Source: Idiomarina seosinensis_A (GTDB lineage Bacteria; Pseudomonadota; Gammaproteobacteria; Enterobacterales; Alteromonadaceae). Taken from it: a DNA stretch of 64,000 bases. The stretch is taken from the NCBI RefSeq assembly GCF_044797955.1, contig NZ_CP085211.1, positions 1,922,001 through 1,986,000 on the forward strand. The letters run 5' to 3'. The position numbers and the translations under genes are program-made. Position 1 is the first letter of the stretch. Each line of letters opens with the position of its first letter. A model generated the notes under the pieces. The model was given only the letters and a program-made list of their open reading frames with translations. It did not search any database and had not been told where the DNA came from. Shown piece after piece: positions 17,866-26,885 of the stretch.

Positions 17866-18390
17866 CTACCCGTGACCCAGCGAAAACGCATGCCCGGCAC
17901 TATAAATAACAAACTCATGGTGTTCACTGCCCGAGACAGGTGTTGCCATCTCAGCCCACTGGTAAAACACGTTGCGATGAACTTTCGCGGTCAGGCCTTT
18001 GCCTAACTGCACATAGGGGATGCCATCAGACAAAACTAATGGCGTTTGTGCAGAAAGAATATATCGCTCATCGATGTTGCTGACAACTTGTATCGCCTGC
18101 TGATTTTCGATATCCATCACTTGCCAGTCGACGATAACAAAAGGCGCGTCTTCTACCTGGATTTTGACTTTTTCAGCAGGAGTCACCAGATAGTAATCAT
18201 CACCCTCTCGTTTTAATACTGACGCAAATAATTTTACTAACGCCGGCCGATTGATCTTGCTGCCCTGGTAGTGCCAGTCGCCATTGGCCATAATGCGAAT
18301 CGGTAACTCACCGCAATAAGGTGGATCCCATTGTTCGGTGGGCGCCCGCTGATGAGATTCTAGTTGCTGAAACAAACGTTCGAGCGACAT
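17866..18390 (-). CDS. DUF1285 family protein
   Basis: 174 residues, soluble. The opening region with ELPIRIMANGDWHYQGSKI and the later ERYILSAQTPLVLSDGIPY match my recollection of the DUF1285 family, which has no firm function. It is 5 bp after the LuxR-type regulator and 29 bp before flrA on the same strand, so the three may form one transcript. The position next to flrA is suggestive only. Confidence 0.75.
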   Translation of the reverse strand: MSLERLFQQLESHQRAPTEQWDPPYCGELPIRIMANGDWHYQGSKINRPALVKLFASVLKREGDDYYLVTPAEKVKIQVEDAPFVIVDWQVMDIENQQAIQVVSNIDERYILSAQTPLVLSDGIPYVQLGKGLTAKVHRNVFYQWAEMATPVSGSEHHEFVIYSAGHAFSLGHG

Positions 18391-18395
18391 AAACC

Positions 18396-19019
18396 CTAAT
18401 CAACCAACTTTTTTTGACGTAACAGATACCAAAGCGTGGCTTCAGTTCGATTCGAAACTTTTATCGCTTTAAAAATCGCTGACAAGTGTACTCTGATAGT
18501 CCCTTCGGTTATGCCAAGAATATTAGCAATTTCTTTGTTTGAAAGGCCTTGTGCCAATAACTGCATAATTTCCAGTTGCCGCGGAGATAAGAAAGATTCG
18601 GCGCCACTGCTTTTTTGTCTTGGCTCATTTAAGGTCGGATCGTTAGGTAAATAACGATCACCGTTAAGTAGACTCTTAACCGCGAGTTTGGCCTGCTCAG
18701 CAGAACAATCTTTTGGTAAATAACTGCGAATACCTGCCGACATTACCTGCCGCACATCACTTAACGACCGCGCTTTAGTAAACAATACCAGATGTGACTG
18801 CGGGGCAAGACGTTTTAACTGTTGCAGGGCCGGACGTATTTCTTCGTCAGGCAGATTCATCTCGATAAATATCAAATTAAATTTATCCGCCTGCAAGTAA
18901 GTCTCTGCCACGCTGAAAGATTCGGCCTCGAAGATAGACGGTTGCGTCGCGTAATTAGTGATTAATTGTATAAGCCCGGCCCGCATAAAGAACGAGGGGT
19001 CAATAATGAGAATTTTCAT
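18396..19019 (-). CDS. LuxR/NarL-type regulator with an altered receiver domain
   Basis: 207 residues: an N-terminal receiver-like domain (about 1-120) and a C-terminal LuxR helix-turn-helix (LSPRQLEIMQLLAQGLSNKEIANILGITEGT, in part). Position 53, where the phosphorylated Asp stands in the family (usually LLDLNLP), is Glu (LIFIEMNLP), and the acidic pair near the start is reduced to one Asp (IIDPS). The Lys of the FTKAR segment is kept. This suggests a phosphorylation-independent or constitutively active-like regulator. The target is unknown; DUF1285 and flrA lie downstream. Confidence 0.85.
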   Translation of the reverse strand: MKILIIDPSFFMRAGLIQLITNYATQPSIFEAESFSVAETYLQADKFNLIFIEMNLPDEEIRPALQQLKRLAPQSHLVLFTKARSLSDVRQVMSAGIRSYLPKDCSAEQAKLAVKSLLNGDRYLPNDPTLNEPRQKSSGAESFLSPRQLEIMQLLAQGLSNKEIANILGITEGTIRVHLSAIFKAIKVSNRTEATLWYLLRQKKLVD

Positions 19020-19186
19020 GGTCGTAGTCCAGTTTTCGCGACAACAAATCTAACTTTTAGCATACCTTAATTGTTTTTTTGAGCAAGTGTAAATGACCTT
19101 GTCTATGCCATAAACGCTAACAGCAACATACAAATTTTGTTAAAACCCGTTTATAGTAGAGCCACTTTTATCAGTGAGAATAGCTT

Positions 19187-20848
19187 ATGTTTTACAAACC
19201 GTTCATACTTTTTATTACCGCTGCTGTTTTAAGTACGACAGTTTTTGCCCAAAAGGTTTATACCAATGTTAACGGCTACACTTTAACCAGCCCCGCGGGA
19301 CAAGACGCCGTACTGCAGCAGTTTGAAACCATGGTGACTCAGAACGGCCGTATTGTGGCTATCGGAGAGGATAACCTGCGGCAGCGTTACAGCACTGCCG
19401 AAGTTATTAACCTAAACGGCAAAACGGTCATTCCCGGCTTAACAGACGCCCACGGCCACGTCCTCGGTTTGGGCATGAGCTTGCTGCAGGTTGACTTGCG
19501 TGACAGCTCTTCGGTACAGGATGCTGTCGCTTCGGTGGCCGACTATGCCCGGCAGCAGCCAAAATTAAACTGGATTATCGGCCGCGGCTGGAACCAGGAG
19601 CAATGGCCAAGTCGCGAGTTTCCAAACGCCAGTCACCTGGATGAAGTTGTCAGCGAACGGCCAGTCTACCTGACCCGGGTCGATGGACATGCTGGCTGGG
19701 CCAACTCTGCAGCGCTGAAATTGGCTGGCATTGATGGCGCGACCGTGTCACCGGAGGGTGGCGAAATCATCAAAGACGCCAACGGTCAGCCCACCGGGGT
19801 TTTGATTGACAACGCAATGCAATTGGTGGAAGCCATCATTGACGAACCCAGTGCAGCCGAGAAGAAACAGGCCTTTGCGCTGGCATTCCAGCATTTAGCC
19901 GAACGCGGCATTACCAGTGTTCATGATGCCGGCGTTCCGGCAACCGACCTTTCCATCTACAAAGGTCTGCATAATAAGGGCGAACTGCCAATACGCATTT
20001 ACGCCATGATTTCAGCAACCGAACCGCAGTTACCGCAACTGCTTGCTGAGGGGCCCTTCGTCACCGATGATGATCAGCTGACTATCCGCAGTGTAAAAAT
20101 ATACGCCGATGGCGCACTCGGTAGTCGCGGTGCGGCCCTCATCGAGCCCTACAGCGATGATCATGATAACCATGGTTTAATGGTGACCTCACCTGAGCAT
20201 ATTGACGATCTTTATAAGTTAATTATTCCTCATGGCTTTCAAATTAACACCCACGCCATTGGTGATCGCGCTAATCGCATTGCTCTGGACTCTTTTGCAG
20301 AAAATTTCGAAACACTGGGGGGGCGTAACCTACGTAATCGCATCGAACATTCACAAATTGTTCATCCCGATGATCTCGAACGTTTTAAAGAGCTGAACAT
20401 TATTGCCTCGATGCAACCCACCCATGCCACCAGCGATAAAAACATGGCCGAAGACCGCCTCGGCAAAGAGCGCATGCAAGGCGCCTATGCCTGGCAGACG
20501 TTATTGGAGCAAGGCACAATTATTGCGGCAGGGTCAGATTTCCCGGTTGAATTAGCCAATCCCTTTTTTGGACTGCACGCCGCGGTAACCCGTCAAGACC
20601 GCTTAAATCAACCGCAAGGTGGCTGGTATACTGATCAGGCAATGTCAACAGAGCAGGCATTACGCGCGTTCACTATTGACGCAGCCTATGCCGCCTGGCA
20701 GGAGCAACAGTTAGGATCGCTGGAACCCGGCAAGTGGGCTGATTTTATTATCATTGATCAGGACCCCTTTAAGATTCCGGCATCTGATTTATGGAAAATC
20801 AAAGTAGAAGAAACTTACATTGGCGGTAAGAAAGTCTATCCGCAGTAA
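19187..20848 (+). CDS. Exported amidohydrolase, YtcJ-like
   Basis: 553 residues. Residues 1-21 form a signal peptide (ends VFA-Q), so the enzyme should be periplasmic. The metal-binding HxH is in VIPGLTDAHGHVLGLG, and the family-typical segment ADGALGSRGAALIEPY is present, as are the HAIGDRAN and GSDFPVE stretches of YtcJ-type metal-dependent amidohydrolases. The substrate cannot be told from sequence. It is divergent from the LuxR-type regulator with 167 bp between, and is followed by pdxH. Confidence 0.85.
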   Translation: MFYKPFILFITAAVLSTTVFAQKVYTNVNGYTLTSPAGQDAVLQQFETMVTQNGRIVAIGEDNLRQRYSTAEVINLNGKTVIPGLTDAHGHVLGLGMSLLQVDLRDSSSVQDAVASVADYARQQPKLNWIIGRGWNQEQWPSREFPNASHLDEVVSERPVYLTRVDGHAGWANSAALKLAGIDGATVSPEGGEIIKDANGQPTGVLIDNAMQLVEAIIDEPSAAEKKQAFALAFQHLAERGITSVHDAGVPATDLSIYKGLHNKGELPIRIYAMISATEPQLPQLLAEGPFVTDDDQLTIRSVKIYADGALGSRGAALIEPYSDDHDNHGLMVTSPEHIDDLYKLIIPHGFQINTHAIGDRANRIALDSFAENFETLGGRNLRNRIEHSQIVHPDDLERFKELNIIASMQPTHATSDKNMAEDRLGKERMQGAYAWQTLLEQGTIIAAGSDFPVELANPFFGLHAAVTRQDRLNQPQGGWYTDQAMSTEQALRAFTIDAAYAAWQEQQLGSLEPGKWADFIIIDQDPFKIPASDLWKIKVEETYIGGKKVYPQ

Positions 20849-20874
20849 TCCTTTAAGTCTGGTTGAGGTGGTTT

Positions 20875-21513
20875 ATGGATCTTGAAAAAATTCGCCGCGA
20901 TTACGCGCTCGGCAGTTTGCAACGGGCACAGTTGAGCGATAGCCCACATCGTCAATTTGAACTGTGGCTACAACAAGCTATCGAGGCCGATCTTAATGCG
21001 GATCCGACGGCTATGACCCTGGCGACAGTTAACCAGCAGGGGGTGCCAAGCCAGCGCGTAGTCTTATTAAAAGGGCATGACGAGGACGGCCTGCGCTTTT
21101 TTACCAGTAAAGGTTCCAGAAAAGGTCAGGAGCTGGCACTAAACCGCAAAGTTTCTGCGCACTTCTCCTGGTTGCCTCTCGAGCGTCAGGTTGAAGTTAA
21201 GGGTGAAGTCAGCCCATTAACTGAGCAGCAAAACGATGCTTATTTTAAATCGCGACCTAAAGCCAGTCAGGTTGGTGCTTTAGTATCACATCAAAGCCAA
21301 CCGATTGACTCACGCAAACAGCTGGACGAAGAATTTACTCGCTTAATGGAGCACTATGCCGACACCGAAGTGCCTCGCCCTGAGCAATGGGGTGGCTATC
21401 TCATTCGCCCCACTGAGTTTGAGTTTTGGCAGGGTGGCCGTAATCGTCTGCATGACCGTTTTGTTTACACCCTGGCTGAAAATGGCTGGCAGGTACAACG
21501 GCTGCAGCCTTAG
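20875..21513 (+). CDS. pdxH: Pyridoxamine 5'-phosphate oxidase
   Basis: 212 residues. It makes pyridoxal 5'-phosphate from PNP or PMP using FMN and oxygen. Family motifs: MDLEKIRRDYALGSL at the start, PSQRVVLLKGHDEDGLRFFT (FMN site), RPKASQVGALVSHQS and the C-terminal EFWQGGRNRLHDRF. ATG 20875 is set by the GAGGTGG ribosome site just before it; an upstream TTG is not credible. The stop overlaps that of the convergent dehydrogenase gene by 4 bp. Confidence 0.95.
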   Translation: MDLEKIRRDYALGSLQRAQLSDSPHRQFELWLQQAIEADLNADPTAMTLATVNQQGVPSQRVVLLKGHDEDGLRFFTSKGSRKGQELALNRKVSAHFSWLPLERQVEVKGEVSPLTEQQNDAYFKSRPKASQVGALVSHQSQPIDSRKQLDEEFTRLMEHYADTEVPRPEQWGGYLIRPTEFEFWQGGRNRLHDRFVYTLAENGWQVQRLQP

Positions 21514-22589
21514 CAGGGCGTCTCTGGCTTGTCCGGCGGTAACGGTAGCTGAGTGAACTCAGCACAGCGCTGCAATACTTTTAGTGTTGCCGCGCTGTAT
21601 TCTACGCCACCACTTAGCTGCCGTTGCTTTTTGTCCAGCGCCTGCTCACCCGGAATTCGTACAGTTGTTCCCGGCTGCATCGGGGCTGCTTGCCGACAAT
21701 CCTGTAATAGCTTATCAACCTGCGTGATAAAAGCCTTCTGTTCGCCAAATGCTGACGGGTCGATGACCTGCACCCAGACCACGTTTGCGTCACCGTCATC
21801 GTGACCCTGCATTCGGCCATACTGGCCTAACGCCATGGTCCATATTTCACTAAACAATGTCAGCCCGTACCCCTTGTAACCGAGGTGTTCGCCACCGAGG
21901 GGGGCAATCGCACTGGCCGGCGAGGCAAAAAAGGTGCTCGGGTCATCGCTCCAGTCGCCATCTGCCGTAATCAGTGCCGGGTACGGTAATTTAGCCCCGT
22001 TGGCTCTGGCCTGACGCACTTTACCTGCCGCCGTCATAGAAAAGCTGATATCGAACAATAACGGCCGCCCACTACTGGGAACACCAACCGCAAACGGATT
22101 GGGCGAAAACACCGCCTCTTTACTGCCAAAGGGCGCTACGGCACGCTGACCCGGCGTAGAACACATTAAGCTCACGACCAGCCCTTGTTCCGTTGCAATA
22201 CTTAAGTAAGCTGCCAGGGCCGCAATATGCTGGCTACGCCTGATGACAATGGTACCTGTGCCGGCTGCTTTCGCCATAGTGACCGCCGCTTCAATAGCCT
22301 TTGGCATAACATAGGGTCCTGGCAGAAACTCGGCATCCCAGTTAGCCACTGCTGCGCGCTGAGTTAAAACCTGCGGTTCTCCGCGGTGGGTACTAACCCC
22401 CTGCTCCAGCCACTGACAGTTATTTAACAAACGAATCAAGCCGTGCGTTGAAAATCCGAGTAAATCAGCTTCCAGCAGATAAAAGCTGACCTTGCTGGCA
22501 ATTTTGTCGCAAGCACCTGACTTTTGCAGACAACTTGTCGCCCACTGCAGGATTTCCTGGTAATCAAAACGTTTTACTGCATCCGACAT
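21510..22589 (-). CDS. Malate/L-lactate dehydrogenase family oxidoreductase (Ldh2 type)
   Basis: 359 residues from ATG 22589, preceded by GAGGAAA. The fold family uses NAD(P) and reduces 2-oxo acids or imines such as delta1-piperideine-2-carboxylate. Family signatures: GFSTHGLIRL near residues 50-60, the central FSPNPFAVGVPS and EHLGYKGYGLTLFSEIW. The substrate is not predictable. The tail to tail arrangement with pdxH leaves no room for a separate terminator. Confidence 0.85.
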   Translation of the reverse strand: MSDAVKRFDYQEILQWATSCLQKSGACDKIASKVSFYLLEADLLGFSTHGLIRLLNNCQWLEQGVSTHRGEPQVLTQRAAVANWDAEFLPGPYVMPKAIEAAVTMAKAAGTGTIVIRRSQHIAALAAYLSIATEQGLVVSLMCSTPGQRAVAPFGSKEAVFSPNPFAVGVPSSGRPLLFDISFSMTAAGKVRQARANGAKLPYPALITADGDWSDDPSTFFASPASAIAPLGGEHLGYKGYGLTLFSEIWTMALGQYGRMQGHDDGDANVVWVQVIDPSAFGEQKAFITQVDKLLQDCRQAAPMQPGTTVRIPGEQALDKKQRQLSGGVEYSAATLKVLQRCAEFTQLPLPPDKPETPC

Positions 22590-22661
22590 CAAATTTCCTC
22601 TTGGTAACCCGCCACGGTATCGGTAAGCTTACGCCTACGACATTATCAAGGAGTAGGGATC

Positions 22662-23699
22662 GTGTCATCTATTGATACTATTAACCGAATTGCAATCATC
22701 ACAAGCGGTGGTGACGCGCCCGGCATGAACGCTGCCGTTCGGGCGGTCGTGTTAACGGCAGAACATTATGGCATTGAGGTGGTTGGTTTTCGCCACGGTT
22801 ATGAGGGCGTTTTAACCAATGACTATGTTAAACTGGCACGTGAGCAGGTAGAGCATATTGTTCAGTGTTCCGGCACCATTATAAAAAGTGCCCGTAGTGA
22901 GCAATTCAAATCCGATGAAGGTGGCCGCGAAGCGGCAGAAAACCTGGACGCGCACCAAATCGACGGGTTTATCGTTATTGGTGGTGATGGCTCTTTCCGC
23001 GGAGCTGACCATCTTGCTAAGTTCTGGCAGGGACCGATCATTGGAATTCCGGGCACCATAGATAACGATCTTTATGGCACCGACTTCACTATTGGCTACG
23101 ACACTGCAGTAGAAACGGCTATGGATGCCCTGGATAAAATTCGTGACACCGCAGAGGCGATGGACCGCGTATTTATTGTTGAAGTTATGGGCCGCAATGC
23201 CGGATATATTGGCATCAGCAGTGCGATGGCCTGCGGTTCTGAGCGAATGATCCTGCCGGAGCTGCAAAAAAATAAACCATTGACCGTGGAAGCTTTGGTT
23301 AAACATATTGAAGCAGTACACCGCATCCGCGGCGATTCAAGTTACGTCATGGTGCTGTGCGAAAACCAATGGCCGGGCGGCGCCGTCCGCCTATCGGAGC
23401 AGCTCGAAGACCGGCTTAATTTTCCTTGCCGGCCCTGTTTGCTGGGGCATGTGCAGCGAGGAGGCCGACCCACAGCCACCGACCGCATTCTCGCCACTCG
23501 TTTGGGTGTTCATGCAGTCGAGCTGATCCGTAAAGGCGAAACAGGTGTAATGTCGGGTGTCGAGCGCGATCAGCTGGTAGCTACACCTCTGCAGGAAACC
23601 TGGATGCAACGTAAACAGTTAAGTCAGGAACTGATTGATATTCAGACAAAAATATTTAATCCCGTTAAGAAAGAACGCCAGAAGGCAACACAAAAGTAG
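22662..23699 (+). CDS. pfkA: ATP-dependent 6-phosphofructokinase
   Basis: 345 residues, a little longer than E. coli PfkA. It phosphorylates fructose 6-phosphate. Motifs: TSGGDAPGMNAAVRA at the start, GGDGS near residues 107-111 (the Gly typical of ATP-using enzymes, not the GGDD of PPi enzymes), the catalytic GTIDNDLYGTDFTIG and MGRNAGYI. The start is GTG 22662, with an AAGGAG site eight bases before it. It is followed closely by speB. Confidence 0.93.
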   Translation: MSSIDTINRIAIITSGGDAPGMNAAVRAVVLTAEHYGIEVVGFRHGYEGVLTNDYVKLAREQVEHIVQCSGTIIKSARSEQFKSDEGGREAAENLDAHQIDGFIVIGGDGSFRGADHLAKFWQGPIIGIPGTIDNDLYGTDFTIGYDTAVETAMDALDKIRDTAEAMDRVFIVEVMGRNAGYIGISSAMACGSERMILPELQKNKPLTVEALVKHIEAVHRIRGDSSYVMVLCENQWPGGAVRLSEQLEDRLNFPCRPCLLGHVQRGGRPTATDRILATRLGVHAVELIRKGETGVMSGVERDQLVATPLQETWMQRKQLSQELIDIQTKIFNPVKKERQKATQK

Positions 23700-23723
23700 G
23701 TCAAAGTAACAGTGAGAGATTCT

Positions 23724-24644
23724 ATGTCCCCAATTTCATTACCGGTTGCAACGAACGATCCGAGTCGCCCTTTTTTCGGCGCCGAGCGGGCGTTTGAAGT
23801 TCACCCGGGCCACCTTCACCTTATCGGCTTTGGCTTTGACGGGACTGCGTGTTTCCGTAAAGGAACTAAAGAAGGACCTGACGGGCTACGCAGTGTATCG
23901 GAGGATATCGAGTCCTATTCACCCTATCTGGATGCTGATTTAGACGACCAGCCGTTTTTTGATTTGGGTAACCTGCGCCTTGGCTTTGACGAGGACGTTG
24001 AACAGCAGTGGCACCATGCGGTTAATGACTTTAATGCCATATTCGAACCATTGGACTTAAGCGCAACGAAAACTAAGCTGCTGACCTTTGGCGGCGAACA
24101 CTCTATTTCTTATGCGCCTATTGTTAAACACTTGAAACAATACCCAGATTTAGTCTTGCTGCACCTTGATGCACATGCCGATCTTCGCGATGGATTTTTA
24201 GGCTACCATTATTCCCATGCCTCTATTATTCGCCGTGTTTACGATCATTTTGGTGCCGGTAATGAGTTAATTCAATACGGCATCCGGTCAGGTACCCGCG
24301 ATGAATATCGATGGATGAAAGAGCAAGGTACCGTGCGCCAGTCGCGACAGGAATTTCTGAACAGTGTTGAGGCCATTGCTGCTGAACGACCTGTCTATCT
24401 GACCCTGGATCTCGATTATTTTGATCCCGCCTTTATGCCGGGGACCGGAACGCCTGAGCCTGGCGGCGAAGATTTCCATTCTTTCGTCAGTTTAATGAAA
24501 ATCCTGGCCCAAAAAAACTTCGTCGGTGCCGATGTGGTTGAACTTTCACCGCAAATTGACCCTACCGGCAATTCAGATGTGTTCGCCGCGAAAATCGTGC
24601 GTGAAATAATTCTTACTTTGCAGCAGTCAGGAGCTAAAGCTTAA
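23724..24644 (+). CDS. speB: Agmatinase (ureohydrolase family)
   Basis: 306 residues from ATG 23724; an upstream GTG at 23712 is an alternative. The manganese-binding motifs GGEHSIS, LDAHADLRDG (Asp at about 149) and LDLDYFDPAFMPGTGTPEPGG are intact. Agmatinase hydrolyses agmatine to putrescine and urea. The neighbour is biosynthetic arginine decarboxylase, with the speB stop and speA start overlapping by one base, which supports agmatine over arginine as substrate. Confidence 0.9.
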   Translation: MSPISLPVATNDPSRPFFGAERAFEVHPGHLHLIGFGFDGTACFRKGTKEGPDGLRSVSEDIESYSPYLDADLDDQPFFDLGNLRLGFDEDVEQQWHHAVNDFNAIFEPLDLSATKTKLLTFGGEHSISYAPIVKHLKQYPDLVLLHLDAHADLRDGFLGYHYSHASIIRRVYDHFGAGNELIQYGIRSGTRDEYRWMKEQGTVRQSRQEFLNSVEAIAAERPVYLTLDLDYFDPAFMPGTGTPEPGGEDFHSFVSLMKILAQKNFVGADVVELSPQIDPTGNSDVFAAKIVREIILTLQQSGAKA

Positions 24645-26554
24645 TGGCAGACTGGAACATTGATCAAGCCGAAGAACTCTATGGTGTAAAGCGCTGGGGT
24701 GCCGGTTATTTCTCAATCGGCGGTAACGGTAATATTAAAATAGCGCCTAATCATCGCTTTCCTGATATCACTATAGACATGCAGGACGTGGTCAAAGAAA
24801 TTAAAGCTGAAGGCATTAAGTTTCCTGCCGTAATCCGTTTTCACGATATTCTGCGCTCCCAAGTTGAAATTATTAATGAAACCTTTGCCCAGGCTATCGT
24901 AGATGCCGACTATGGTGGTAAATACAGTGGTGTTTTCCCGATAAAGGTTAACCAGATGCGGGAAGTTGTCGAAGAAATTCTCGACGCCGGTGAACCCTAT
25001 AATTACGGTCTGGAAGCCGGCTCTAAGCCTGAGTTGATGGCGGTTCTCGCTTATAACGACAACCCCGAAGCATTGACTATTTTAAATGGCTATAAAGATA
25101 AAGATTATCTGACCCTGGCTCTGCTCGGCCGCCAGTTGCGCCGCAAGATGATTATTGTTATCGAGAAGTATTCAGAGCTGGAAATGCTGATCCCACTGGC
25201 TAAAAAACTCGGTGTCGAACCGATGATCGGCCTGCGCTCTAAAATGATGGTGCGCAGCTCAGGTAAATGGGCCGGCTCCAGCGGTGATCATGCCAAATTC
25301 GGCTTGAGCATCGCTGAAATCCTTAACGTGATTGAGCGTTTGCGGCAGGAGGATATGCTGCATTGCGCCAAACTATTACATTTTCATATTGGCAGTCAGC
25401 TATCCGACATCCGAAAAATTAAAGAGGCCGTAACCGAAGGCGCCAGGCTCTATGCCAAGCTGGTTCAGGAAGGCGTTCCGTTAGAATACCTGGATATTGG
25501 CGGCGGACTGGGTATTGATTACGACGGAACCAGTTCCACTACTGACTCATCACGTAATTACTCAACTGAAGAGTACGTTGCTGACGTTGTCTGGGGCATT
25601 AAACAAGTCTGTGATCTGGAACAAGTAGCCCACCCCAATATCGTCAGCGAAAGCGGTCGAGCGATGACCGCACACCATAGCTGTGTGGTCACTAATATTG
25701 TCGGTGAGATAAAATCTGCCGGCACTGAATTTGATTTGTCCCCGGTTGAGGATGAACACATACTCGTTAAAAACATGCGGGAACTTTATCTTTCCGGCGA
25801 TAAATATCATCCCCAGGAGCGTTATAACGATGCTGCAGGCTATAAGCAAAACGCTTACGAAGCCTTTAAGCTGGGGATTCTGTCCTTACCGGAAATGGCC
25901 AGACTCGATACCATGTACTGGCAGATATTAAGTCAGATTCACCAGTCCCTGGATAAAGAAAACCAGTTTATCCAGGAACTCGATGAGCTGGAAGATCGCC
26001 TGGCCAGCCAGTACCTTTGTAACTTCTCTATATTCCAGTCAGCAGCCGATACCTGGGCTATTGGGCAGGTACTGCCGATAGTTCCGGTAGCCCGTTTAAA
26101 CGAAAAACCAGAAGTGCGCTGTTCAATTGTCGACATTACCTGCGATAGTGATGGCAAGCTGACGAAATATATTGAAGGTACTGAAATCAGCGACAACATA
26201 CCCATGCACAGTTTAAGAAAAAATGAAGACTACCACGTAGGTATGTTTTTAACCGGTGCCTACCAGGATGTCATGGGTGACATGCACAATTTATTTGGTC
26301 GCTTAACCGAAGTTCACGTTTATTGCCATGACGATGAACCCGGTGACTTTTACATTGAAGAAATCGTTCCCGGCACTTCTGCCGAAAAGGTCTTGCAGAC
26401 AATGCAATATAATACGGAGTCGATGGCTAAAACAGTTAAAAAACAAGTTGATCAGCAAGTTCGAAAAGGCGCTCTTGCTCCCCGCGAAGGAGTGCGCTGG
26501 ACTAACTTTTACGAAAAATGTTTAGCCGCCAGCACCTATTTGAGTGTTGATTAA
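24644..26554 (+). CDS. speA: Biosynthetic arginine decarboxylase
   Basis: 636 residues, the normal SpeA size. It is a PLP fold III enzyme making agmatine from arginine. The PLP lysine is Lys101 in GVFPIKVNQMREV. Also seen are HFHIGSQLSDIRKI, DIGGGLGIDYDGTSS and the C-terminal Cys-containing active-site region near VRCSIVDITCDSDGK. With speB it forms a putrescine pathway through agmatine. Start ATG 24644 overlaps the speB stop (TAATG). Confidence 0.96.
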   Translation: MADWNIDQAEELYGVKRWGAGYFSIGGNGNIKIAPNHRFPDITIDMQDVVKEIKAEGIKFPAVIRFHDILRSQVEIINETFAQAIVDADYGGKYSGVFPIKVNQMREVVEEILDAGEPYNYGLEAGSKPELMAVLAYNDNPEALTILNGYKDKDYLTLALLGRQLRRKMIIVIEKYSELEMLIPLAKKLGVEPMIGLRSKMMVRSSGKWAGSSGDHAKFGLSIAEILNVIERLRQEDMLHCAKLLHFHIGSQLSDIRKIKEAVTEGARLYAKLVQEGVPLEYLDIGGGLGIDYDGTSSTTDSSRNYSTEEYVADVVWGIKQVCDLEQVAHPNIVSESGRAMTAHHSCVVTNIVGEIKSAGTEFDLSPVEDEHILVKNMRELYLSGDKYHPQERYNDAAGYKQNAYEAFKLGILSLPEMARLDTMYWQILSQIHQSLDKENQFIQELDELEDRLASQYLCNFSIFQSAADTWAIGQVLPIVPVARLNEKPEVRCSIVDITCDSDGKLTKYIEGTEISDNIPMHSLRKNEDYHVGMFLTGAYQDVMGDMHNLFGRLTEVHVYCHDDEPGDFYIEEIVPGTSAEKVLQTMQYNTESMAKTVKKQVDQQVRKGALAPREGVRWTNFYEKCLAASTYLSVD

Positions 26555-26605
26555 ACGGAAAGTGTCGATTTACTGAGCAAACAGTAAAAAACCTTAGAAA
26601 AGCGG

Positions 26606-26634
26606 TTGACTCGGAACTTAAAAAAACGTTTAAT
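26606..26634 (+). promoter_or_regulatory. Sigma-70 promoter of tRNA-Phe
   Basis: TTGACT at 26606-26611 and TTTAAT at 26629-26634 are separated by 17 bp. The tRNA begins 11 bp after the -10 box. It lies right after speA. Confidence 0.7.
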
Positions 26635-26644
26635 ACGCCTCGTC

Positions 26645-26720
26645 GCCCGGATAGCTCAGTTGGTAGAGCAGAGGATTGAAAATCCTCGTGTCGGTGGTTC
26701 GATTCCGCCTCCGGGCACCA
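26645..26720 (+). tRNA. tRNA-Phe (anticodon GAA)
   Basis: 76 bases with encoded CCA. The 7-bp acceptor stem (GCCCGGA with TCCGGGC), D-arm (GCTCAGTTGGTAGAGC), anticodon loop reading GAA (GATTGAAAATC) and T-loop GGTTCGATTCC fold normally. Its 3' end is the integration site of the downstream island. The tRNA is intact after integration. Confidence 0.98.
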
Positions 26721-26721
26721 C
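26700..26721 (+). repeat. attL: tRNA-Phe 3' end used as integration site
   Basis: The 3' end of tRNA-Phe (GATTCCGCCTCCGGGCACCA at 26701-26720 plus flanking bases) recurs at 42391-42411 with one G missing. A tyrosine integrase gene follows 165 bp downstream, the classical layout of an integration into a tRNA 3' end. Confidence 0.9.
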
Positions 26722-26830
26722 CATCCCTTCCAATGCCGTCCATACTTGTACTTTAAGCCTTTATTAATCAAGTACTTGGACGGGGTTGGAGTCTTTTTTA
26801 GTCTTTTCTGGTTCAGTAACATCCACACTT

Positions 26831-26885
26831 TTTAGTACACTGTTTAGTAACACAGAACAAAATGTACTAAAGGCGTGTTACTAAA
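26831..26885 (+). promoter_or_regulatory. Cluster of inverted/direct repeats before the integrase start
   Basis: TTTAGTACA (26831) and TTTAGTAACAC (26843) are followed by their inverted partners TGTACTAAA (26863) and GTGTTACTAAA (26875). Each pair steps by 12 bp. The last copy abuts the integrase ATG. Such an array fits arm-type integrase sites or an autoregulatory operator. The TTTAGTAACAC copy recurs exactly at 42313. Confidence 0.75.
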
